A stretch of 36,432 nucleotides of DNA from Saprospiraceae bacterium (GTDB lineage: Bacteria; Bacteroidota; Bacteroidia; Chitinophagales; Saprospiraceae). The position numbers and the translations under genes are program-made. The stretch spans positions 1 through 36,432 of the forward strand of contig JAHDBE010000006.1 in NCBI GenBank assembly GCA_020630555.1. The letters run 5' to 3'. The notes below the pieces were generated by a model. The model was given only the letters and a program-made list of their open reading frames with translations, was not told the origin of the DNA and did not search any database. Shown here piece by piece: positions 8,979 to 15,425 of this stretch (the first letter of the stretch is position 1; each line of letters begins with the position of its first letter).

Positions 8979-9941
8979 AAATTCGCGAAGAGAGGTATTT
9001 TCATCCAAACCTAACTTTTTCTTAAGTCGATATCGAGTCATCTGAAGACTTTTCATTTCTACATTTAAAATATTGGCTACATCAGAATTATCCATATTCA
9101 ATCGTATGAAAGCACAATGCTTTAAATCTAGATTCGTCAATTTTGGAAAGCGAGTAACTAGTGCTTTTTTAAAGCTCGTATCTATGGAGTCTAAAATATC
9201 TTGAGATTCATGGTAAGACAACTGAGAATCTAAAATTAATTTTAATCCTCGACTTAGCTTTCTTAAATCAGACTGTAGAGTACTTTCTTCTCCTGAATCC
9301 TTTACTCGCCCTATTAACTTATCCAAGTCGTTTATAGAAGATTTTAGGGCATTCTTAAACTGAAATAACTCTAGTTCAGATTTTCTAATCTTTTGATTTT
9401 TCTCGTCTATATCAAGTCTAGCCGACTTCTGTAGTTCCTCGCCTAGATCGGATTTTATTTGTAATGATTCCTCTAAAGACTTTTTCTGCTCTTTAATAAT
9501 GGAATTTAGTTCGGCGAGCTCAGAAGTCTGCTTTATTAAATCAACTTTGGCTTTTTGCAAACTTAACGTCGCATTAACTCGAGATCGAATTTCGACTTTG
9601 GTGACGGGTTTATTGATAAAATCTACGGCACCATATTGAAATGCCTCTTCCAGAACATTCTCGTCCTTTAACCCAGTTATGATAATGACTGGGATTTCAC
9701 GAAAACTTTGATTCATGCGAAGGTTCTTCAAAGACTCTAATCCACCCATTCTAGGCATTTGCCAATCGAGTAAAATTAAATCAATAGAATTTTCGCTTAA
9801 GAAAGAAACGAGATTCTCGCCGTCATTCAACTCAGAAAACTGGAAGTTGATTTCATCGAGATATTCACGATAGAGAATTCTGTCGAATTCTCTATCGTCT
9901 ACAATTAGAATATGCGGTTTTGTTATTTCCTTGAAATTCAA
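8964..9941 (-). CDS. Response regulator: receiver, coiled coil and C-terminal HTH
   Basis: A 325-residue regulator. Residues about 9-125 form a CheY-like receiver (HILIVDD acidic pair, phospho-acceptor Asp59 in LILLDW, conserved Lys in INKPVTKVE). A long charged coiled coil follows (about 130-200). The C-terminal 60 residues (NSDVANILNVEMKSLQMTRY then RLKKKLGL) are a helix-turn-helix of the LuxR/NarL-like type that ends many Bacteroidota TPR and two-component regulators. The start is TTG: an in-frame TAA lies just upstream and no ATG precedes the receiver, so TTG is forced. It lies 22 bp downstream of the Cys-rich lipoprotein gene on the same strand and overlaps the 3' end of the histidine kinase by 15 bp. 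Confidence 0.9.
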   Translation of the reverse strand: MNFKEITKPHILIVDDREFDRILYREYLDEINFQFSELNDGENLVSFLSENSIDLILLDWQMPRMGGLESLKNLRMNQSFREIPVIIITGLKDENVLEEAFQYGAVDFINKPVTKVEIRSRVNATLSLQKAKVDLIKQTSELAELNSIIKEQKKSLEESLQIKSDLGEELQKSARLDIDEKNQKIRKSELELFQFKNALKSSINDLDKLIGRVKDSGEESTLQSDLRKLSRGLKLILDSQLSYHESQDILDSIDTSFKKALVTRFPKLTNLDLKHCAFIRLNMDNSDVANILNVEMKSLQMTRYRLKKKLGLDENTSLREFLMSL

Positions 9942-9963
9942 ACCGAATGTTCTTTAAATTTTA

Positions 9964-10446
9964 TTATTGGTTATGATAGGCTTGATTATGGGTAAGTGCG
10001 CCCCCGCATGTGGCACAATTTCCTTGTGCTGCTGCGCCACCTGCACATCCATTAGCACAGATGTAATGGAAAACACCCGATGCATTCGAAGCAGGTAGAG
10101 TAGCTGGAGGATCTATTTGAGTCGCCCCATTTACACTCACTGGTTGAGATGTAGCCGCAGAAGTCGGTGTCCCTTGTTGTTGGTTGTGAAATGCTGCATT
10201 ATGTACGAAGGCAGTTCCACAATTTGGACATGTGCCTGCCGCGGGACCACCACTTCCTTCACAATTATTTGGACAAATATAATGCTGTACGGATCCAGAA
10301 GGAGCTGATGCCGCCGCTGTTGTTGCAGGAGGTATTTCTGGAGTTACAGCTGTATTTGTTACAGGGTCAGGTCGCTCTGGCTTACTGTCACAAGAAACCG
10401 TAAAACCCACGAGAGCTAAAAATAGAATGTATATAAGATTTTTCAT
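9964..10446 (-). CDS. Lipoprotein with two tandem Cys4 (zinc-ribbon-like) modules
   Basis: The track starts at a TTG; ATG at 10446 (MKNLIYILFLALVGFTVSC) gives a proper lipoprotein signal, so the protein is about 160 aa. After a Pro/Ala/Thr-rich linker come two copies of one module: HYICPNNCEGSGG...CPNCGTAFVHNAAFHNQ and HYICANGCAGGAA...CATCGGALTHNQAYHNQ. Each has CxxxC and CxxC pairs plus several His, predicting a metal-binding ribbon. The modules resemble the short YICP...C heavy-metal-binding segments found in Bacteroidota envelope proteins. The likely role is metal binding or handling at the envelope; the metal is unknown. It sits directly upstream of the response regulator gene and may be cotranscribed with it. 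Confidence 0.8.
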   Translation of the reverse strand: MKNLIYILFLALVGFTVSCDSKPERPDPVTNTAVTPEIPPATTAAASAPSGSVQHYICPNNCEGSGGPAAGTCPNCGTAFVHNAAFHNQQQGTPTSAATSQPVSVNGATQIDPPATLPASNASGVFHYICANGCAGGAAAQGNCATCGGALTHNQAYHNQ

Positions 10447-10585
10447 AGTTCGAATTTGTAGCAAATTAGCACATTTTATTCATTTGGCTGAAAGTCTATA
10501 CTAAATTCACTCTCATAAAAGTTATTAACTGAAATTCTCCTATTGATCGAATACATTACTCTTATCAACTCACTAAAACTAGCAT

Positions 10586-11050
10586 ATGATCAGGGTAATT
10601 CTTTTTTGTTTTCTTTCTTTTTTGTTTTTCGGATGCCAAGATGAATTCACAGAAAATTCTACGGATGGTGAATTAAACGATTTGTTTAGAGTATTCGAAA
10701 TAGAAGGTGCCAAACGTGGATTAAATATCGATCTCGAACAGGCGGGCGTTTCCGGTTACATTGAGGAAATTAGTGAATCTGGAGTAGCAGGTAAATGCTT
10801 TTTTAATTCACATGCACCGAATGAAATTGTCATCGATGAATCCTTTTGGCAAAATGCGGATTCGAGGCTTCGTGAAATGGTTGTTTTTCACGAATTAGGT
10901 CATTGTTATCTTGGGCGCGGACATCGCGAAGACCAAACCAATAATGGGATATGTTTAAGTATTATGAGAAGTGGACTTGGAAGTTGTCGAGATAATTACA
11001 CTACAAATTCACGATCGTTTTATCTCGATGAATTATTCGGTCAGGAGTAA
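10586..11050 (+). CDS. Putative metallopeptidase-like lipoprotein (HExxH)
   Basis: A 154-residue lipoprotein (MIRVILFCFLSFLFFGC lipobox, Cys17). The core is HELGHCYLGRGHRED: His102 and His106 of an HExxH helix with catalytic-type Glu103, then Gly110 and His113. Classical metzincins have HExxHxxGxxH; here the third His is one residue further. A downstream SIMRSG could be a Met-turn. The predicted fold is therefore a minimal zinc metallopeptidase of metzincin-like type facing the periplasm or surface. Substrate and activity are unknown, and the small size suggests a catalytic core without accessory domains. It stops against a hairpin shared with the convergent YceI gene. Confidence 0.75.
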   Translation: MIRVILFCFLSFLFFGCQDEFTENSTDGELNDLFRVFEIEGAKRGLNIDLEQAGVSGYIEEISESGVAGKCFFNSHAPNEIVIDESFWQNADSRLREMVVFHELGHCYLGRGHREDQTNNGICLSIMRSGLGSCRDNYTTNSRSFYLDELFGQE

Positions 11051-11053
11051 AAA

Positions 11054-11076
11054 AAAGCCCCGTAAGTCGGGGCTTT
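11054..11076. terminator. Bidirectional intrinsic terminator
   Basis: A perfect 9-bp stem (AAAGCCCCG / CGGGGCTTT) with loop TAAGT lies between convergent genes. Read on the minus strand it is followed by eight T (good for the YceI gene); on the plus strand the tail is TTTAAAATTT, which is weaker. Confidence 0.85.
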
Positions 11077-11081
11077 AAAAT

Positions 11082-11735
11082 TTATGATGCTCTAAGTTTT
11101 ATACTTAGCCCGATTTCATCACTTATGGCCTTGTCTTTTAAGTTGTCAAAAAACTTATCTGAACCATAAGTCACTCCAAAATCAGTTCTGTTAATCGTAA
11201 AATCTGGAGTAGACACAGTAATACTGTTATCGGTAATATCTATCTGCGCTTTAAATCCAATTTCTTTAGTGACATCCGTCAGGGTTAAATTTCCATAAAC
11301 AAGATGAGATGCATTAGGATCATTAACTAACTGGGTCACTTTCGTAATCTCAAAAACACTTCTAGGGTGACTCGCCACATCAAAGAAGTCGGCTGATTTT
11401 AAATGCCCTTCTAAATCTGCTTTTGTCTGCCCTTCTAAATCTGTACAATTTATAGAAGTCATGTCGATCGCAAATTTACCACCTACAACTTTTCCGTCTT
11501 CGACGTTAATCATTCCTTTCGTGACTTTTAAAGTCCCGGTGTGCTGCCCTCCGATTTTCGAGCCCGTCCACATGATGAGTGAATTTCCAGCATCCAGATT
11601 AAATCTTTGATTGCCTTGGGTTGTTTCTACCTCAGCTGCATCGCCTACTTTAGCTTCTTCGCCAGCAGGGGATTTTTTACAACTCGTCACAAGACCGATC
11701 ATGAGTAGCAGTGTAAATACTTGTAATAGTTTCAT
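11082..11735 (-). CDS. YceI-family lipoprotein
   Basis: A 217-residue lipoprotein (signal MKLLQVFTLLLMIGLVTSC) with a YceI domain over most of its length: FNLDAGNSLIMWTGSKIGGQ, GGKFAIDMTSINCTDL, HLKSADFFDVASHP and the closing NRTDFGVTYGS. YceI proteins are lipocalin-like barrels that bind long isoprenoid or amphiphilic molecules; a specific ligand cannot be stated here. The lipobox places it in the envelope instead of as a free periplasmic protein. It lies 28 bp downstream of the transketolase gene on the same strand, so they probably share a transcript that ends at the hairpin at 11054-11076. Confidence 0.9.
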   Translation of the reverse strand: MKLLQVFTLLLMIGLVTSCKKSPAGEEAKVGDAAEVETTQGNQRFNLDAGNSLIMWTGSKIGGQHTGTLKVTKGMINVEDGKVVGGKFAIDMTSINCTDLEGQTKADLEGHLKSADFFDVASHPRSVFEITKVTQLVNDPNASHLVYGNLTLTDVTKEIGFKAQIDITDNSITVSTPDFTINRTDFGVTYGSDKFFDNLKDKAISDEIGLSIKLRAS

Positions 11736-11763
11736 ATAACTTGTTTTAGGTTTTTCTCGTCTG

Positions 11764-13794
11764 TTAATTTAAGTAAGCCGTGACTTTCTCCGCCACTTTT
11801 TCGCCTGTAAAACCAAATTTTTCATCCAGAACAGTATACGGAGCAGAATATCCAAAATGATTGACCCCCCAAACCATTCCATTATGTCCAACCAACCCCT
11901 CTAAATTTAAAGACAGTCCAGCTGTTAATCCAAATTTCCTAACGTGTGAAGGTAAGACACTATTTTGATAGCTTTCGCTTTGATTTCTAAATACACCTTC
12001 ACTTACTACAGAAACTACACGCACTTTATTTTGGCCTTGAGCCTTTAAAACGCCTGCTGCATCTATTAAGGTCCCTACTTCTGATCCATTTGCCAATAAA
12101 ATCACATCTGGCTCTCCTTCACAATCCAAAACAATGTAACCACCCTTGGTAGCCGACTTTGCTTCTTCATATCGCGAAGAACCCATCGCTGGAATATCGC
12201 TAATGTTTTGTCTCGAGAAACTTAAACCAGAAGGCGTATCTGTATTCTCAAAAGCCATCTTCCATGCAACAGTTGTTTCGTGCGCATCACAAGGTCTTAA
12301 GACCAACATACTATTTCTATGACTATGGTTTTGTAATTTCTCAAGAAGCCTTAATTGAGTTTCTTGTTCGATGGGTTGGTGCGTAGGTCCATCCTCTCCT
12401 ACCCTAAAAGCATCATGAGTCCATAAAAAGACACAAGGCTGCTCCATCAACGCCGCTACTCTCATGGCAGGTTTCATATAATCAGAGAAGGCAAAGAAAG
12501 TCGCACATACAGGAATGACACCACCATGCAATCCCATACCTATACAGAGTGCTGCCATGGATAACTCAGCAACTCCGGCTTGTAAAAAGCCACCGCTAAA
12601 ATCCCCTCTTTTAAATTCGGAAGACTTCTTTAAAAAGGCTTCTGTTTTATCACTGTTACATAAATCCGCAGAACTAACAATCATATTATCTACATGATCC
12701 GCAAAAAACGAAAGGACGGCTGCACTACTATTTCTAGTAGCGGTATTTTCTTTATGCACAATCTCCTCCCATGGCAATTTTGGTCTTTGGTTACTGAAGT
12801 AGAATTCTAATTTTTCGGCTTTCGCCAAATTTTCAGTCTTCCATGCACTATATGCGGCTTTTCTATTTTTTGCGTCTTCGCGTTTTTTGTTTAGAATGTC
12901 ATCGTAATAAGTCCTAACCTCTCCAGCTACTTCGAACGGCGCGTTTGGATCTGCACCTAGAGATTTTATTGTTTCTTCAAATGAAGCATTGGACTTACTT
13001 AATGGTTTTCCATGTAACTCCACTTTGCCCTCATAATTCGAACCATCCTCTAATACCACTCCTTTACCCATTATAGTCTTACCAATAATAATAGAGGGTC
13101 TTTCTTTTTCTGCTATACATTGATCTAATGCCGATCGAATGGCATCATGATTATTTCCTTCGATAGTAGTTACATGCCATCCCCAACTTTCATATTTTTT
13201 TGCGGTATCCTCTGTAGTTACATCGTCCACCTCAGTCGAAAGCTGGATATCATTAGCATCATAAAACATCACAATATTTCCCAGACCTAGATGTCCTGCG
13301 ATTCTTCCAGCACCCTGTGATATTTCTTCTTGGATTCCGCCGTCTGATATATATATATACGTCATATGCTCCACAGCCTTACCAAATCTTGCATGTAAAA
13401 ATCGTTCGGCAATAGCAGATCCTATACCAAAGGCATGACCTAAACCTAGGGGACCGGAAGTATTCTCTATGCCTCTTTCAAAGTCTACCTCTGGATGCCC
13501 GGGTGTGACACTCCCCCATTGTCTAAAATTCATTAAGTCATCTTTAGAGTAATGTCCCATAAGATGAAGCGTCGAATACATCATGGCCGACATATGTCCC
13601 GCATCTAAATAAAAACGATCCCTTGCAAACCATGTCATATCATCAGGATCGTAATTCATATACTCTGTGTAAAGAATATGCATAAAGTCAGCACCTCCCA
13701 TAGGCCCGCCTGGATGACCGGAACTTGCCTTTTCTACCATAGAGGCAGACAACACGCGGATTGTGTCTGAAGATTTATCATGAATTGTGGACAT
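11764..13794 (-). CDS. tkt: Transketolase
   Basis: A 676-residue transketolase, the thiamine-diphosphate enzyme that moves two-carbon units between sugar phosphates in the non-oxidative pentose phosphate pathway. Visible signatures: SGHPGGPMG near the N-terminus, TPGHPE then SGPLGLG, the ThDP motif reading SDGGIQEE...YDAND (near 150-185, first Gly of GDG replaced by Ser), the pyrimidine-domain segment THDAFRVGEDGPTHQP with the cofactor-activating Glu, and a C-terminal domain with LANGSEV and VSVVSEG. It is full length as a single chain. The cofactor motif differs from the common GDG..MEG pattern but this form looks family-consistent. ATG start MSTIHDK. It is divergent from rpsU and upstream of the YceI gene. 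Confidence 0.95.
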   Translation of the reverse strand: MSTIHDKSSDTIRVLSASMVEKASSGHPGGPMGGADFMHILYTEYMNYDPDDMTWFARDRFYLDAGHMSAMMYSTLHLMGHYSKDDLMNFRQWGSVTPGHPEVDFERGIENTSGPLGLGHAFGIGSAIAERFLHARFGKAVEHMTYIYISDGGIQEEISQGAGRIAGHLGLGNIVMFYDANDIQLSTEVDDVTTEDTAKKYESWGWHVTTIEGNNHDAIRSALDQCIAEKERPSIIIGKTIMGKGVVLEDGSNYEGKVELHGKPLSKSNASFEETIKSLGADPNAPFEVAGEVRTYYDDILNKKREDAKNRKAAYSAWKTENLAKAEKLEFYFSNQRPKLPWEEIVHKENTATRNSSAAVLSFFADHVDNMIVSSADLCNSDKTEAFLKKSSEFKRGDFSGGFLQAGVAELSMAALCIGMGLHGGVIPVCATFFAFSDYMKPAMRVAALMEQPCVFLWTHDAFRVGEDGPTHQPIEQETQLRLLEKLQNHSHRNSMLVLRPCDAHETTVAWKMAFENTDTPSGLSFSRQNISDIPAMGSSRYEEAKSATKGGYIVLDCEGEPDVILLANGSEVGTLIDAAGVLKAQGQNKVRVVSVVSEGVFRNQSESYQNSVLPSHVRKFGLTAGLSLNLEGLVGHNGMVWGVNHFGYSAPYTVLDEKFGFTGEKVAEKVTAYLN

Positions 13795-13995
13795 ATCAAG
13801 TTGGTTTTATGTAAGAAAGTCTTATATGAAAAATTTCTATATGATTGTCCTGCAAAGAAAATCAAATATTTACATTGGACGAAGTAAATCTTCTGGGCTT
13901 TCGCCAAAAAATCAAAGCTTAACCACTCCGTGTATACCTAGAAATGAGGGCATATTGACGAAAGTCAGAAAAACAGAAAAAAAAAGTGTTTAATG

Positions 13996-14026
13996 TTGAA
14001 TATTTTGAAGTATGTAACTATTTTTG
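13996..14026 (+). promoter_or_regulatory. rpsU promoter (TTG-N20-TATTTTTG)
   Basis: A -33 TTG (13996-13998), a 20-nt spacer and a -7 TATTTTTG (14019-14026) match the Bacteroidota housekeeping promoter consensus TTG-N19-TAnnTTTG almost exactly. It predicts transcription starting near 14032 and a leader of under 20 nt before the rpsU ATG. It is the best two-element promoter I found in the window. Confidence 0.65.
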
Positions 14027-14049
14027 CACTCCAATTTTAAAGAGACAAT

Positions 14050-14235
14050 ATGTTAATTATCAACGTAAAAGACGACGAGTCAATTGATCGCGCACTGAAG
14101 CGTTACAAAAGAAAGTTCCAAAAAACTGGAATGATCAAAGAATTAAGAAGAAGAAAGAATTTTACAAAGCCTTCAGTATTAAGAAGAAATGAAGTTTTAG
14201 ATGCTGCTTACCGATTAAAAAAATTCGGAAGTTAA
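14050..14235 (+). CDS. rpsU: 30S ribosomal protein bS21
   Basis: A 61-residue basic protein, MLIINVKDDESIDRALKRYK with LRRRKNFTKPS, matching bS21 in its Bacteroidota form. It binds the small-subunit platform near the 16S 3' end. In Bacteroidota, bS21 helps occlude the anti-Shine-Dalgarno sequence, which is why most of their genes lack Shine-Dalgarno leaders (established in Flavobacterium). The leader here reads TTTTAAAGAGACAAT before ATG and has no GGAGG core. It is monocistronic: its own promoter lies upstream and a strong hairpin terminator 20 bp downstream. Confidence 0.95.
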   Translation: MLIINVKDDESIDRALKRYKRKFQKTGMIKELRRRKNFTKPSVLRRNEVLDAAYRLKKFGS

Positions 14236-14254
14236 TATCTGATGAACATAAACG

Positions 14255-14284
14255 AAGCCTCGCATTCTGCGGGGCTTTTTTTTT
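14255..14284 (+). terminator. Intrinsic terminator of rpsU
   Basis: A 10-bp stem AAGCCTCGCA / TGCGGGGCTT (one T-G wobble) with a TTC loop, ending in a run of nine T. A classical rho-independent terminator. Confidence 0.9.
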
Positions 14285-14339
14285 ACAATTCGATGAAATC
14301 CTTATAGCATTTATCAATTTTCTCGAATATCTTAGCTCC

Positions 14340-14936
14340 ATGAGCCGTTATAACATGTTAAAGCAATATATACCTAACATCTTGAGTCTTTCTAGACTCC
14401 CGCTTGCTTTTTTATGTATCTATTTCACCTGCGTGATGAAACCATGGCACTTGACTATTTCGTTAGCCTTGTTTATGCTAGGGTCATTTACGGATTATCT
14501 AGATGGATATTTGGCTAGAAAGTGGAAGATTGTGAGTTGGTTTGGGAAAATTATTGACCCGATTGCTGACAAAATTCTTATCCTGGCTGTTCTTTTTATC
14601 TTTTCTTATGAAGGTATTATTCCCTGGGTACTCACATTAATTATTGCGAGTCGAGAAATATTAATGACCATAATTAGGCTCATTTTACTATCCAAAAAAA
14701 TAGTGCTTGCCAGTATCCAAAGTGGCAAGATTAAAACTTTTACTCAAGTAATTGTACTGACCACGATTTATGTCTTATTGATTATTAATTCGATCATTAA
14801 TCCTGAGATACTTCAGGCATGGATAAAACATACGATTTTGTTTTTAGTACTGGCCGTTGTTGGTATTAGTCTTTACTCATGTATAGATTTTTTAAGCATT
14901 CACAAAAAGACCATCCAGAAAAATCTGATAACCTAA
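14340..14936 (+). CDS. pgsA: CDP-alcohol phosphatidyltransferase (phosphatidylglycerophosphate synthase-like)
   Basis: A 198-residue integral membrane enzyme of the CDP-alcohol phosphatidyltransferase family. The signature D-x2-DG-x2-AR-x8-G-x3-D-x3-D is complete (DYLDGYLARK ... GKIIDPIAD; Asp52, Asp55, Asp73, Asp77). About five hydrophobic helices flank it. By length and motif it best fits phosphatidylglycerophosphate synthase, which makes PGP from CDP-diacylglycerol and glycerol-3-phosphate; other alcohol acceptors in the family cannot be excluded. The start may be ATG 14340 or ATG 14355 (MLKQYIPNILSLSR, the more usual N-terminus). Its TAA overlaps the next ATG (TAATG), so the two genes are translationally coupled. 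Confidence 0.85.
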   Translation: MSRYNMLKQYIPNILSLSRLPLAFLCIYFTCVMKPWHLTISLALFMLGSFTDYLDGYLARKWKIVSWFGKIIDPIADKILILAVLFIFSYEGIIPWVLTLIIASREILMTIIRLILLSKKIVLASIQSGKIKTFTQVIVLTTIYVLLIINSIINPEILQAWIKHTILFLVLAVVGISLYSCIDFLSIHKKTIQKNLIT

Positions 14937-15391
14937 TGCTTAAGAATATTTCACTTTGCATTTCTTTATTTTTTATCATCTCATGTCAGAGTCAGAAGTC
15001 AAGCTCTGAAGAAAATACATGGGTAGAAGAGAAGGAAATATCACTGTCAGAACGTCTCGTCCAAGATCAATTAGATGCCTACAATAATCGGGATTTAGAT
15101 GCTTTTCTTATACCATATTCAGATAGTGTTAAAATTTACAACAGTCTAGATGAATTCGGTTATCAAGGAAAAGAATCCATGAAAGGTGTATATACGCAAT
15201 GGTTTGGCGCTCTTGACAGTTTACATTGTGAATTAGTAAATCGTATTGTTTCTGGAAACACCGTTATTGATCATGAAAGATTGTCTTTTCGTCGTAGAGG
15301 ATTAAATTCAGTTGGGAGTTCGGAGGCCATCGCTATCTATAAAATTAAAGACGGAAAAATCTCGGAAGTAAGATTTACAGACCCTAATTAA
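14936..15391 (+). CDS. SnoaL/NTF2-like domain lipoprotein
   Basis: The track begins upstream at 14879, inside pgsA. ATG at 14936 (MLKNISLCISLFFIISC) starts a lipoprotein signal and overlaps the pgsA stop by one base, so it is the likely start (151 aa). The mature part, RLVQDQLDAYNNRDLDAF ... YSDSVKIY ... KESMKGVYTQWF ... IAIYKIKDGKISEVRF, is an NTF2/SnoaL-like cone fold. Such domains bind small hydrophobic ligands or act as isomerases; no catalytic assignment is possible. Coupling with pgsA may only reflect shared expression. It is followed by a hairpin terminator. Confidence 0.8.
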   Translation: MLKNISLCISLFFIISCQSQKSSSEENTWVEEKEISLSERLVQDQLDAYNNRDLDAFLIPYSDSVKIYNSLDEFGYQGKESMKGVYTQWFGALDSLHCELVNRIVSGNTVIDHERLSFRRRGLNSVGSSEAIAIYKIKDGKISEVRFTDPN

Positions 15392-15419
15392 AGAACCCTT
15401 TCCGAAGAAAGGATTCTTT
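15390..15419. terminator. Hairpin terminator between convergent genes
   Basis: Stem AAAGAACCCTTTC / GAAAGGATTCTTT with one C-A mismatch and loop CGAA. On the plus strand it is followed by AATTTTTTAT, making a good terminator for the NTF2-like lipoprotein gene. It could also stop the receptor operon coming from the right, with a weaker T tract. Confidence 0.8.
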
Positions 15420-15425
15420 AATTTT

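Noticed and set aside
13340-13358. TATATATATATA run
   Set aside because: It lies inside the transketolase reading frame and encodes the normal YIYIS strand; not a regulatory repeat.
13955-13967. TTGACGAAAGTC motif seen at about 13955, 32160 and 34070
   Set aside because: Two of three copies are inside genes and no spacing or array pattern exists; similar TTGACGGAAGTC strings are Ile/Leu-Asp-Gly-Ser codons.
13787-13993. 68-codon ORF between transketolase and rpsU
   Set aside because: No domain, no conserved-looking composition, overlaps the transketolase start and ends just before the rpsU promoter; most likely chance reading of a regulatory gap.
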